64,000 bases of DNA, taken from contig JAINUG010000031.1 in NCBI GenBank assembly GCA_029706075.1, positions 496,001 to 560,000 on the forward strand, written 5' to 3'. The stretch's first letter is position 1. Every line of letters begins with the position of its first letter. The notes below the pieces were generated by a model. The model was not told where the DNA came from and did no database searches. It saw only the letters and a program-made list of their open reading frames with translations. The position numbers and the translations under genes were made by a program. The DNA is from Aldrovandia affinis. Its lineage: Eukaryota; Chordata; Actinopteri; Notacanthiformes; Halosauridae. Shown here piece after piece: positions 46,701 through 61,500 of this stretch.

Positions 46701-49700
46701 CTAGATCCTGGTAATATACATTTATCAGTTTATTGTCATTCATCACCCTACCTCATAACCAAGCACTCGACCACTGCTGGACTTCCAGGATACAGGCTCC
46801 CAGTACACCCCGATTTCGGATGCTGACAGGGTCCGTGCCCAAATCCAGGAGGGGGCTACAGAAGGCTCTGTGCAGGGAAGGGAGAGCAAAGATTTACAGA
46901 AATGTCCACATTTTAAAGAACCTAACACTGAATCTCACAACAGAATTGTTATGTTTCGATGCATCTTTAAAGCGTTCACATCGAACATGACTAATTCAAT
47001 TCAATGATTTTCAGGACTCATCTGAATTCAAACATTTTACTGCACATGCATTAAAATATGAACAATAAATACAGTGCCCTGGACTCAATAAAAATGTACC
47101 CTTAACTTTGAATATATATATTGTACTGCCACTGGGGGTGGGGTGACACTCAAGGACCTTTTCAGAGGGCGTAGGCAGTTGAATAATCCAGAGGAGGCAG
47201 CACTCCAACCACACAATCATTTTATTAAACTAATTCTTAACAAAACACAAAATAGGATGGGGTAATGAAGGAAATCAAGCACATTCAGTCCATAATCCTT
47301 CTCTCGTGGTCTTTGTCCATACGCCAAGGTCATAAATCCAAGCCAGGTCCTCATATAATCCAAAATCGATACACAAACAGGTTCCTCAAAACAATCCAAA
47401 ACTATTTCCAGAATTCTCTCTCACTCACCACAACCACCACCACCACCACTCACCACCATCACTCCACCCTACTCTACCACCCAATGTGACACAAAACAGT
47501 CCAAAACATTTCCCAAATTGACATCAGCTGCCAGCAGTCCTCATTGCTTTACGTGCTTCAGCTGGTAGTCAGGTGTGGGACTGCAGGCTGCTGGGAACTG
47601 TAGTCCTTTTTTGGCTCTCGTGGCTCCCAAGCCAGTACAATTTCCTTGTACTGCCCCTTGGGATGCCACACAATATATATAGAGAGAGAAAGAGAGAGAT
47701 TATGTTTAATTGGTGGAATTCTAACACTGTTATCCTTGTTCCTATCCTTGACATTCATATTGTTTTCTTTGAAACTATGACCTTACGCTTTTTAAAAAGA
47801 AATTCAACTTCAAATGTTCCTTTACAGTTTGAAATTGAAAACTTAATTGAATAATTAAAAGGCAAAATACAAATCAAAACAGATTATCCTGGGTTACGTT
47901 AATGTAGTCATAAATGAAAAATCTGAGAAGGGGGGCTCCTAAATTACATATCCGATAGAGGAACTTGCTGAATGTAGTGATACCTTATGGTCTGGTAAAA
48001 TCCTGACCATACCACTCCCAATTGTGAGTCCCACGGGGTGATGCATAACTGGTCATAGCTTCTCTCGTAGGGGGAGGATTTCAGTCACAAGGGTATTCCC
48101 CATATCATTACACAAAAACAACTCCTGATTGATTGGTGGCTGACAATCTGTTTGTACCAACTGAACCTGTTGATAGGCCTTCAGTTAAGATTGGGCCTTT
48201 CAAATTGGGGAGAAACCAAAAACAAAATGGGGAAGAAAACATTGTACAATACCTGAGAAGAAATAAACCAACCTTCTTCGGCAGAGTAGATGGTGGTTAC
48301 ATGACTGAAAGGACCTTCTCCTATATTGTTGAAAACTCCCACTTTAATTTCAAAGGGGGAGAGAGGTGGGATGCTTTCATTTTTAAAGACGTAAGTTGAG
48401 GCATCAGCAGAGGCCACCGCAGCCTGCATCCATACTGTCGTGCCCACAGGTCGAAAAGCTACAACATATCCAAATCCCTCCCCATTCTGTAGCTCCTCTG
48501 GAACGGGCTTTGGGGAAGACAGAGAGAGTAAAACAGAAGGAGAGAGAGCATAGACTTCATCATTAAGAGAATGTGTGCAAACATCTAAGTTATCTTGAAA
48601 ATTGAAACATGGACCTTTAAACACCTCTTATGTCAAAATATTCAATTTTGGTATGTGAATGCATATTTTTTATAAAACACTAAAAAAGGAGCTAGGATGC
48701 ATTGGTAGACATGAAGCATTTGCACACATCAGACTCTAGTTTGGGGAGGATGGGAGTGAAAATGCAGCTGGATGGTCATGTAATTGCTAGTTTCAGTCAT
48801 CGCACACTGAATATTTCTCACCTCCGCCCAGCTTGATAGTTTTGTGGTAATAAAGGCGTTTGTATCAACATGGGAAGTGCAGCACAATGGAGGATGTGTC
48901 AAAAAAAACATTAGGCAATGTGCAACTTTCGTGTGTGAGATAATTTGTTTGTGCTTTCGTCCATCCAGATCACCTCTGTAATAAAAACACAGGGCGATAT
49001 ATGCTAGTTTGGTGATGTTATTAATGGGGTCATATAAACAGACGGGGGATTTATGACATATCTACAAATCACACAAGACTGCTCTGTGGATGTTCTGTAT
49101 TTGCCCTGAGTGATTGCAGAGGTTGGATATGATTGGATGGGAGGGGAGGGGCCTTACAACGAGGAATAATAACGAACTAAAAATAATGAAGCGATTGCGG
49201 ATGTCTGTATTTGATATCCGTAAAAGTTCATACTATTTAAAATGTCGTAATAGTCAAAATAACAGTGTCAAATCCTTCCAAATGAACTGTTTCAATTCCG
49301 TAACAAAACACACAGGAATGCGTCTTCATTAAACGTCAATGGTATATTTTAACTTGCGGGAGTTTGTCCAAATTGCAAGATATTTTTCTACTTGCAAAGA
49401 GTTTTTCAACTTGTTGTGATGGCTATCATGCAAAAGTCAATTAGCCACCGTCCTGATATGAGTGGGTATAATATCAACGCACCTGCTTGTTGCTTCTGTT
49501 CATCGTCCGTCATCCGAAATCCGTAATCCAATGAATTAAAGTGCTCTCAAATGTCAAGTTACAGTCAAGTCAGTAGCCTATACCGTCTGTATCAAAAAAC
49601 GAAAACCAAAAAAGCGTGTGCCTGTGCCTGTGGTTGAAAAACTGTGTCGCACCAACACCTGTCCGGACTCAACTTCCAATCAAAAGAAAAACACTTAGTG

Positions 49701-52700
49701 TAGTGAAATCAAGTCTCAATGTGTTCTCCACAAACCATGACGCTTGCTCTTCATTAGACATGACAAAATTTCACTATGGCAAAAACCAAAACCCTCACCA
49801 CACCCACAGGTAACTTATTCTTCTTAAACCAACCACAGGGGCACTACCGTCTCTTGTCACGAAACTACTGGAATAGACAAGGACACGCCTTAATGTGCCT
49901 TCATCTAGGATTATCGCTACCGGCTGCGCATTTCGCTTTGACAACGAAACTAGAGCCCATTCAATTTTTTTCCCCCATTCCTTCGTCTCCATGTTCTCCC
50001 TTTTATGTTACGTACCAAAGGACAGATACATTTTTCTTTTTCTTTTCTGAAGGCGAAAGACGGCAAAGACGACAGAGCTTTCCTTTAATTACAGCTGTCT
50101 GATTTAAACCCTGTCACCGAGAATTACATCAAAATTCCATTCATGTTGCTTTAAAAACAATCTGTCACTATGAAGCCATTTTTTTAATAAGTCGATGATC
50201 CTCTTACCTCCCACATAATGACAAGTTCACATCGGCTTCCCCCACCTCCGCTCACATTGGCTGGGGCAACATGAGGCACTGTTTAAAAGAAAGCACAGTA
50301 GATAAGGACGGGTACATTGGTAGACCTGGATTGGGGTGGGGACTGTACTACCCTGCTACACAGAAGCCCTGGTACACTGGACACAAAAATGTCTTTGTTG
50401 TTGTTGCATGGTTGGACCCATATGCCTTGACCTTACGTAGAGGGTGGTGATAGACCCGGTAGCCCCAAATCTTAAATCCTTCAAAGGGCAGTGATGTCTG
50501 TAGAGTGCCTAATAGCAGTAGTGGTAGCAGTTAGTCAGGGGGGTTGATTGAGTGAGGAGTACCGGTGTCGTCTCTATGCGTAAGGCACCGTTGACACCCC
50601 ACTCCCCAAGGACTCACAGATCAAGGCAAATGCATGGTAAACTTGCTTAAAATAGACACTTTTAAATCACTGCCTTATGTCCTGTGTGGGTATTTCAGAG
50701 TGTCCCTGTTGATGTAAGCATGAATTAATAATTCATGAAATTCCAGAGCACAGACATAAACAGCAACTATACCTTTAAAGGGTATGGTGCTCTCAACTTC
50801 GACGCATTCACTACCAGCAAAAATGACATGGGGGTCTATGCATTCCCATCCATACAGTACGCGTAAAAATGATTTACTGACACTATCTGCTGCTGACGAT
50901 ATTGATCGTTAATTGTGATTGTTAATTGCATAAAGAAATGAGTTGAAAAGACATATACAAGGCAAAATAAAAAAGAGTTAACATGGGTTTCACACAAACC
51001 AAATTCTTCAAGGGAGGGAGAGAGTGATCAAACAGATTTAATCTGTGAAACCGATCCGTTTTTCAGGAAGGAGTGGGAAGTAAAAAAGCTGTACCTGCTG
51101 CTTTGGTGCGTAGCTGCTTGGACAGCAGGCTGGGCTCTCCCACACCCACGCTGTTGATTGCCACCACTCTGAATTCATAATCCACCCAGGGGTTCAAATC
51201 TACCACAGTTGCATGCAACATCTGTCCAGGTACAGAATCGGGAACTAGGATTAAAGAATTTGAGTTGAAACATAGACCAATTCTTACCCTCAAAAACATA
51301 GCCAAGACATTACATAAAGGCACACAGCAATGTTTCTTATATATTTTTTTTCATATTTATTTCCATACTATAGCATATTTTATCAGAGGGCAAGAAAGAT
51401 GAGAGTCGAAGTCAGAGGGAAAGTATTCCCTCAACCACTACTGTACAACTGCTTTTGGTTTTCATACCCCTGCCGCTAGTTCTTAAAAGATCAAAGATAT
51501 TTGCACACCTCTGGAATTAAATCACACTAGTTTGTTCCATTCAAATTATGGTATATAATAGACCTGGGTCAAATACATATTTTAAATAATCTAACGCTTC
51601 AGATGCTGGAAAAATGTGAAAACACTCCTGCAGATCTCTAAGAATTATCAATGGAACTTACCACCTTATTCTAACAGAAATGTACAATCATATGAAATAA
51701 TCATTTAGTTCAGAATATTGGTGAAAATGGATGTTTGTAGTTGTATTGGAAACATTGTATTTAAATTAATGTCAGTAATTTTAAGAATTGCAGGAAGTTT
51801 ACTGGTGTCTAAATGGTTTAAATATTTTAAATAATGATTTGATCCAGGTCTGGTACATAGTGGTTCTTCTGTATATGAGTGGTCAGTACCTGTTCTGACT
51901 GCCTGCCAGCCTATGGAGAATGGGGTCCTTGCCTGGACAGTGTACATGGTGACCGGGCTGCGGTTGTCATTTGCTGACCCCCAAGAGAGCCGAGCGCTGC
52001 CATCTGTAATTTCCTCCACGATGAGACCTTCTGGAGCCCCCGGAGGACCTGGCAGGCCAAAAGCATCGGAGAAACAGAAAGGAAGCGACTTTCAGGAGCT
52101 CCGCCGTGCCAGCCAACAGGGCACAAGAAGGTTAGAGACGCGTCGCGGCAAAGTAGACATTCCCAGCCACAAAGGCAAAATCACTTAATATTCAAGAGGT
52201 GAACATGAGACCCTTCAACGGATGATGGAAATACAATAAATTCCAAGGAACAAGAAGTGCAGGATTAATGCATTGATTTCAGATACTTGTGCGGTCATTA
52301 TTTCACACCGTGGAGCGGCTGCTATTTCCAGATAAAGCAATGAAAGCAGAAAAATTGTGTGGTTTTCTAATTTCTGACTGTATTAATGTGGCAATAAAGC
52401 GTACCTCTTACAATCAAGTCAGCTGCAGCAGACACACTGTCCACCATGGTATGTACCATACACACGTACTTCCCAGCATGTTTTGACTGGATGTTCCTGA
52501 CCATCAGATCACCAGCAGGTCCCTGCCAGCAAATGACACAAAGAAGACTTAACCAGTGAATGTAATTGTGAATAACACTGTCTATAACAGATTTTTTTGG
52601 AAAAAGATCATTCATTAAGCATTAATGCGATTGCTTACATTTTTACATGTATATACAGTATATTTTGGACTAAATGGCCAATCTTTCAGTGCAGGTTAGA

Positions 52701-55700
52701 ACCATGTAAATTCCAAGTTGACTTTAAACCATCAGCTGGAACGGACTGTTCCTTTCCATCGCTCGCCCTCTTGCACAGTATAGCAGGCTAGCCAATCACA
52801 CAGAGGTGCTGAACTGGGTCTCAGGCTTGTTCTTATCGGCACTGTCCCAGAAGCTGATTTTCATCTTGCTCCCAGTAACAACATCCCAGGCCTCCTAGAG
52901 CCAGGAGCGCAGTGCGCGACGATACTGATTTGCCTCCACCTCCTCTGATCCTCAGCTGAACGAGTCCCTGAATTTTAACTGCTTGTGTGATGATGTGCAG
53001 GGTTGACATTGTCAGTTCTGTGTAGATAGTTCCAGCAGGTAATTTCATTGTGTGTTCAATAGACTAGGAAATAAATCCGGTAATCAAGTAAGTGTGTGCT
53101 TCTCTGTTCATGTGACTGTCAGGTGATATATTCTAAGCGTCATGCACAGGCATGAGACTTAATGGCAGTCTGTCTCTGACAGACGCCCCATTGTGCCCGA
53201 ACTGTGTGCACTGTGTTGACTGGAGTATTGCACATGTGTGCATAAAGTGTTTAAGCGCCGTTTCTGATGCGTACTCCTCCGATCATTTCAAAATGATCCT
53301 GTCTGTTGAAATCGATCAATTTCCCGTTGAAGAACCACTTGAAGGTTGGGTCCAGGGAAGGGTCTTTAGAAACTTCACATGGCAGGACGATGCTCTCCCC
53401 TACTGTGGCATCCATGTTCAGGGGTGGAACTGTGATCTTTGTGGGTTCTGTCAAAAAAGGCACAGCGTTATGTACAGTGTAACTGTAGTCGAGCACATCT
53501 CACATCTGTCCTGTGGATCAACTGTACAGAACACATTATGTACATTTGCTCCAGTTTGATTATGGAAATAACCTGCATATGGCACTGGACTAATACTGCC
53601 TATAGAGCACGCACAACAAGAATGCAACCTTAGATGCAAATGTGATTTCTATCTCGGGGTGGGGGACACTACCTGGAGAATTAGTCAATTGTGCAGATGG
53701 CGCAGTGTATACATCAATGGAGACATTTCCACCACTAGATAAGAGCACTGCAGAATTCACATTAATGAAGTAATCGCCATTAGAAAACACCACCTGGAAC
53801 AAACAGGAACCACTAAGGCTCCCACGGGAATGATTAATCAAACAAACTTCAGCGAGTTTTCTCAAAAGGCTATTAAGTCTCTTCTCGTGGACACAGATGA
53901 TGAACATGAAGCACATTTTATATTAGACTATTTATATGCTTAGCGGATTTCTTTAGCTGGAGGGGACTTAAGCTTTGCATTTATTCTGTCGGGGATATGG
54001 TGAAGGAATTCTGGTAAAGCATTGTATTCAGGGGTTCAACAGCAATTCCCTGCCTGGGATTTTAGTGTACACTCATCTGGTTACAAGATAAACGAATGCG
54101 TGTGAGAATCGTCAAAGGTGCAGTGAATGACGCCGAAAGCGTGTTCCACATAACACTATGCGAATGCTTTTTGAACACATATTTTGTAAGCATGCACTTA
54201 TTTTTTTTGGAGAATGGATGAATCCCTGGCATGTGCAGTGTTCTAATGAGGGGGTGGGGGTGGGGGGGGGAAAAAAAAGAAAACAAAGGCTTGTAACGCT
54301 ATCATGTGTGCAATGCAGAAACTTGTCAGGGTCCCAGCAGAGAAACAGATGTCCCTTTAAAAATTCATGAGGCACAGGGGGGATGGATTAGAGTGACCTT
54401 TCAAAGCTTACGTAAATGCATTTATTTTGTCTGACTGTGGCGTAGCATGTATGAACCATAAAGACCAAGAGATTGATGCCTAATTAAGGAAAAGTCCAAA
54501 TTAAGACAAGGCCTGATTTCTCAGTGTCAGGGCCTCTGTGCTGAGCTTTCTCATTCTTTCCAAGAACTGCATAGATGTAACGTGACAACTTAAATGTCTC
54601 AATTGTCTCAATTTCTAATTAAGGTAGCACATTTAAAAAAAAGGTTTACTGAGGTCTTGAACCTGAAAAATTAAACTCTTTGCAATCACTTTATTAAATT
54701 ATATATATATAATTTTTTTTAAGTGTCACCATCAGTTATTAAAACAGTCAAATTTTAAAATTGCCACAGCTGCACTTTTTTTACATTAAAAATGGCACCC
54801 TATGAGGACTAGAGGAAAGAACAGTAGACGCTTTTTCACAAAAGATGTCAGAGATTTTCTCCATTTTGCTGTATGACCAATAACTCACAGCTGCCAGGGC
54901 CCAGGATGAGTTATGCATCTGTCAGACTAGCAGGAACATAAAACAACTATATATTTCATTATCAATTTCATGCTTGGGTTATTAGATTTTTTCCTGGCTG
55001 GTTTAAACCATCTGCTTAGAAGGCAGTCCGAAAATGTACCTTTCACCACCAGACTGCCTGTGCTGCTCGAAGCTCCGAATGGGTTCCTGGCCACGCAAGT
55101 GTACCGGCCTCCGTCGGATTTGCTAACGTTGGTGATTCTGAGGCTTCCATCCTCCAAAATAGTCTGTCTGATTCAGGGGGAAAAGAAAAACCCTCAGAGA
55201 CAGAAAAGACCGAAAAATAGCCTAAGATGGTGCAGGAGTGACAGAATTTGAAAACCAAGGCATGAAATAAAGACATTTCATGGAGGGTGTGTGTGTGTGT
55301 GTGGTGGGGCGGGGGGTGCAAATTCAAGTATTTCTAATGTTCACTAAACAAATTAATTTTTTTGTGTGTGCAAGCAATTCAACAATTGAAAACAACTCAC
55401 TCCTTAAAGCACATGCAAGTGAATAAGCCAATCTGAAAATAGCCCCTCTGGTTTTGAGACACATTTCCTATCATAAAATGAAAAGCCACCTGTCTATCAC
55501 GCTGCAGTCAGTGAGAGCGAGCTTTCACATTTCAGAAAAAATTCTCACACAGAGCTATTTTCTTGTTTAAAGCAGAACCGATTTGCAGTGGGGCTGGCAT
55601 GGTATTGACAGCAGAAAAGATTAAATGTGTGTATATTAATAGGATGCATGGCGGGATGTTAAGGCCGTAGCGGAGAGGGGAAGGAGAAGAGCGACGCATT

Positions 55701-58513
55701 ATGAGAAGATGATTCAAACTGAAATGAATCTTTACCTGCTGCCTTATCATCATACAACATGTGTGCGATGCTATCAACTCACTAAAAGCCATTTCCAAAA
55801 GGTAATGAAATGAGATATGAATATAGTGTGGTCTCACTTGCAGGGGGCTGTCTGGACTGAGTGAAATCCCAGAGATGTAAGGGATAGCAGAAGAAAAACT
55901 TATATCTAAATCACAGACTACACTCTTTGTGATGATGGAATATGTAACATTGTTAGGCTAAATTCCAAACCATTAGCACTTTTACGCATCACATTTAAGG
56001 GGTTATTCAGGTGGCAAATTAAGAGTGGCAGAGTTGGATATACAAATAAAACAGATTATCTGTTTATCATGGGTTAATATGCAAGAGAGATTCAAACATA
56101 ACAAAGCTATTTATATTTACTCCACCTTTTACCCATATAGGTAAACTAATTATACAGGTGATTCACAAGTCAGGTTCACAAATAGTTGAAGACAAACATA
56201 CAAAAGACGAAGACACACAACGAAAATAAAAGTAACCACCTGCCACTGTTTCTGTAAATCAGGAAACTTCAAGGCTCTGAGCTCAAAAATAAAACAATTT
56301 CACAACATATTGTAGCATTTAAAAAAATAAATATGTATTTATTTATTTTATTATTTCTATGCCAGAGCCAAAGCCAATAGACTATGTCTGGCAATGGGTG
56401 CTTTACTTTGATTGTATTGAAAGAAATATCAAACATTGAGTTATGAATGCACGTTGAGAACATGACCTGCAGGGTAATGAGCTGTAAAACAAATAAACAT
56501 AAAGAAGTATTTGTTTTCCAAAGAATCTTATAACAGTGCGTTGCGATGCATCTATATTCTCGGCTAGATGCAATGACTGCGTAATCACTATTTTCTGCCT
56601 CTCTCTGTGAGCACCTCTGCGGAATATGAGAACCAATCAATGGTTTTTCTTTGCATGTTGGGGCAGGTCCAGTGATTTACGAAACAAGTATAGAAATGTG
56701 GCAATGCATATTGATTGGCATCAAAGCTCCAAAAGACTTGCGGCAACTCTGTGGCCTTCTGTTTGCACTTCATCTGAGATGAACATGCTTTGCAAGCCAT
56801 GGCATTAGCCAGGGAGAGCAGCGCGGGCCATTAAAACAGCAGAGAAGCAAAAATGAGCTATCTCATTTGATCACTCTCTATCTCTCTTTCCCTCTCTTTC
56901 AGTTGATGTTCAAGACCTCTGAAGGAATGTAGAACATTTCCGCCGGATAGGTGATGAAATTGTAACCTGGTCCGTTACACATTCCAAGCCCCGGTGAATT
57001 GCCACAAGGATGCTCTTATTTTATTCAGCCCCCTACTCTAACCAGAATGCACCGTAGAGGGGCAGGAGTACCCCAGGCCCAGTGCTTTGCCTGGGGTTGC
57101 CACTTGTCATCCGCAGTGTGAACTAGAGGTCAGGGCTAAGAAAGTCAGTCACACTCCTATGTATAACACAGCTGATCTGTGCTGGAGCAAGGTCTGTGAA
57201 TATCTCCCCATTGGAAGATCATTTCAGCTCTAATTTGCCATGCCGATCCAGCAGGAACCCGCTCAAGCAGACAGACTAAGCTCCGAATCAAGTGAAGTCA
57301 GGTGAAAGGAAACCCATTTCCACACAATGAAAGATAGGTCCACTTATCATCATCTAAATACAGACCAGCACCACACCAAGCTAGCTCAGCAAGTGGCAGT
57401 CAGCTGGCCACGTCTGGTCGATTGAAAGAGCACAATGGGCCGTGACGTGGCTGTGGGTGGGGTCCGATGAGCAGTGCTCCATGTACCTCTTATTGGTCTT
57501 CAGGATGTCACTGCCCTTCCTCCAGGAGATGGAGGCTTTGGGGGAGGCATGTGGACGGCACTCGATCACCACCTCCCCTCCTCTCTGAACCAGCGTGGAC
57601 TTCTTCACTGGGCTCTTTGAGAAATCTGGTGCAGAAGCTGTGTGGGGAAAAATATGCTTAAGCCAATAGACTCTGGAATGGACAATGTACCTTGGCTCAG
57701 TTGCCAAGTATATAAGGACCAACGACTATGATGAGAATGATTAAATAACATTTCTTTAAGATGAATTAACCATCAACCATAAACCATCCTTCACATGCAC
57801 CATGCGTCATTTTGTACCATCATTTTCTAACTGCCTCTGAGATATGAACACATTGGGAATGGAGGTCGTTCGCGATGTTTGCAACTTTGAAAGTGACTTA
57901 AAAATGTAATTGAACCTTTTGAGTGTTGGCTAAGTTCTGAATAATAACTTGGTGAGTGAGTTTTTGTGACAAAAATTTAAGTTTGATTCGGCAGTTGATC
58001 TGACATTCTGTTAACCCTGTTAGTCATGTCTGCTTGATTCTCAAAGCTCAGCAACCAAATTTTTTATGTCTTTATGTCAGAAAGATTAATTTACATAAAA
58101 TAGAAAGAACAGTTTCCGGTTGTTTCTCTACATTGATATCCACAACAATATGATGTGTTTCTGACTAACCAATCACTGCGTATGTCTTGAAAAGACAAAA
58201 ATACCTCTTCTTACCCATTCTGTTGCGACTCTGAATAAGATCCTGAATAAAGATTAGAAAGTTTTATCAGCAAGCTGGCTAAATATACCAATGCTAGCAA
58301 TGTTATTTTCCCATGTTCTTTAGCAATAGTGCTAATACATGCCCCTTTTATATGAATGGAAAGAGTGATTTGTTTTAATTCAATGCTTGGCTTTTTCACC
58401 AGTGCTAATAAAGCACTTGATGTTAATAAGCATAATTACATATACTATTTCAGGGTTCAGACTCTGTTCTGTTGGCCGTTACTCTGAGGTTCTACTGTAT
58501 TTACAGTATAATA

Positions 58514-58570
<57 letters not shown>

Positions 58571-61500
58571 TCACTCTAATCCCTGACATCCTGTCTGTTC
58601 AAGGAGAATGACTTGTAATTAATGTTTCACTCTTACCAAGAACCCTGAGTTCAGCACTGGCGTAAATCACTCCATGGTCATTCTCGGCCAAACACTGATA
58701 CATGCCAGAATCCATCAGGTTAAGTTTCAAAATGGTTAATCTTCCACCTTCTATCTGCATTCTCTCCTGGTGATAATTGAATAAAATACAATAAATTATT
58801 TAATTAAATAATACAATTGAAGCCCAAAAAAGTAGTGTTATGTAAGGCCACAGATTAAAATGTTTGAATGGAACTAATCCTGATGTTCTGTGTCTGCATC
58901 TACAAGTGTAAACTTCAGCCCATTTTTTCATGCCATGTAAACCTTATCTCAAATGATTGCATGACATTTGCTATGGTTATTTCAAAACACTAAATAACAT
59001 TAAATGTGGACAACACCAGCACTGCCACAACAGTGACACATCAAAGGATGCATGGACCTGAAGTAGAGCAAAAACAGCTGTCACACACAAATTCAAACAA
59101 TTCATAACAATAACCAGCACATTCACTTGGCTATAATAAGCCTGTAGGCTCCGGCACTTTTAGCTAGATGGTTAGCCAGCAATATTTTTGCACAGCAAGC
59201 TAGCTGACCGGGCTATCTTGCCAACCATAACTATCTAACTTAGTTGCTAACAGGCTGGGGTAACTGTTAGATAGTTGGCTAGAAAGATACAATAGCTCTC
59301 TAGATAGCCAGGCAGCTTGCTAACGCTAGTGCCCTTTTCTTCAAGCAAGCTGTATTTTTTTATTAATGTACACACTGATGGCTAGTGTCAGCTAGCTAGC
59401 GGAGTTTGTTGTAAAAAACAGGATAATGAATTTGCATCATGGCCACACAGCCAAGGCAATGACTGAATGGGGTAACTTGAAAGCGACATGAAATTCCATC
59501 AAAACATTTTGCGTAGTATTAATAATTACACAGAATATGCCAAAGGATAAGGCTAAGCTTCATGGCTAGCTTCTTAAAATTAAACTTAGCTACACAAATA
59601 TAGCGTTAATAGAAATAACGTTAATAGAAATATATAACACATTTACTAGCTTGACAGAGCTATAAAGTATTTACACACACACACACAGACTAACATTTTA
59701 GTCATTTCAATCCATTGGCAATTAAAAAAACATATAACAGTAGGTTAGGGTTTTAGCAGAGGCTAATACGCTAACTAGCTAGAATCTTTCCTTTGAGGAC
59801 GGAAGATACCTCATGCTCTCTAGTTGTGTATCCTAACTAGATAGCCAGCCAGCTGCAGCGATGAATAAACTGAAAGCCTCAAGCTTGCAGTAAATATGTT
59901 TGTGCTGTTGCAATTACTCTCTCAAAATAGCCATATTTCTCTCCAGAGAAGAAAACTAATATCCTACATCTGATCAGATTTGCTTAAACACGTTTAAAAA
60001 ACCCTTAAAAATACCTTAAAAAACTATATTCACACCATAAAGGACATTTTCATACATGACTCCAAGACTCACAAATTAGGTGCTTGGAGGACTGGAATTT
60101 CAAAAGGAGATAGGGACTCATCATTTATTGAGCAATTATCAAGCAGATTCTGGTCTCCCTCTGACTGACGTCAAAATATCGTCCTCTGCTGTCTCCCATT
60201 ATGCTAACATGTGCACTATGCTGTACTCTGCAAACTTGGCCTGTGTGAAAGCTCAGAAGTGGTGGACATAATTATTTTTAAAAATGTCCCATTCCAAATA
60301 AAAATATGATTGGGTAATACACCTGTCACACCAAACATCTGCTCTAATAGGTTGTTTACAGTCATGTGACTGTGCTGACACACGGATCAGGGAGTGAAAT
60401 CATGGCAGGAGGCAATGAGCAGTACTCAGTATATGTAAACAGTTTATAAGAATGTTTGAGAAAGATATACACTAAAGATTGAAAAATATGATGGAAGAGA
60501 TCCGAATTGTATGAAAAGGAATGCTTTCTCAAAATAAATGAAAGATTTGCCCGCTGTCGATGTGTGGATATAGCTAACTATTTGTTCTACAGACGTCATT
60601 TTTCTCAATCCACCACCAAATATCGAAACACCACTTAGTTTGTTTGGTTTATTGCTTTTATGTTACGTATTGATTACAGTTACGGACGCAAACCCTAAAG
60701 TGGCCATACATGGGAGCCTTACTGTGGCAGCTGCAAGTTGTCACTTCCAGCTGTCACAGAACTTGTATTTGTGAAATTAAGGTAACATTGATTTAAGTTC
60801 AATACAAATTGTGAGCAGTTGTAATATGTATTACAACTGCTCACAAGTTGTATTTAACTTAAATGTATTATTGTTGTTCAGTTCCAGAGAAACAAACAAA
60901 AACGTTACAGAATAAAGGAAAGTTTACACGTTTAATACTTTAAACAGAGGCCACCCATATCTCCCAGTGTTTTTTGTATAAAAATAAAAATAAATCACCT
61001 TTATGAAGAATAACTTTTGTTACTCGATAAAAACGTATGTTTCTTTCTCGGTTAGATCAATTTGAACAACCATAAACAACGCTAGAATACAGCATTTTTG
61101 TGTATGACTATGACTCGTCTCCATTACTCTTGTGTTTACTTGACCACTATATGGAGTTCGCACCACTGCAGCAAAGAGATGTGACGTCATCTGTAAACTA
61201 CCTATTCACTGGAACAGCAGATGCCTTCAATCCTGCCATTGAAGGCGTAGCAAGTTAGCTAGATTGTTCTCCCCAAAGACTGCCAAAGAAAAATCCTGAT
61301 TGGAACATTTTTCTATCCACTTTAAATTAACCCTTTATTTTCGGGAAACAAACTAAATCACAAGGGATGACATAATCATGACCAATATCATTTGAAGGAA
61401 TCAAAAAGATACATCTAAATTGTGATTTAATAGATTAATTTTTTTTTATTTCATACATTTTATTAGACCTCCTAAAGTGTTAGAAGGCCTGGAGGGTTCC

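Noticed and set aside
52833..53048. Minus frame [15 protein letters not shown] as a possible exon between Ig6a and Ig6b
   Set aside because: The flanking exons join in phase without it and it has no Ig-like residues.
58387..58611. Plus frame with Cys-Val repeat
   Set aside because: It is translation of the (TG)n microsatellite.
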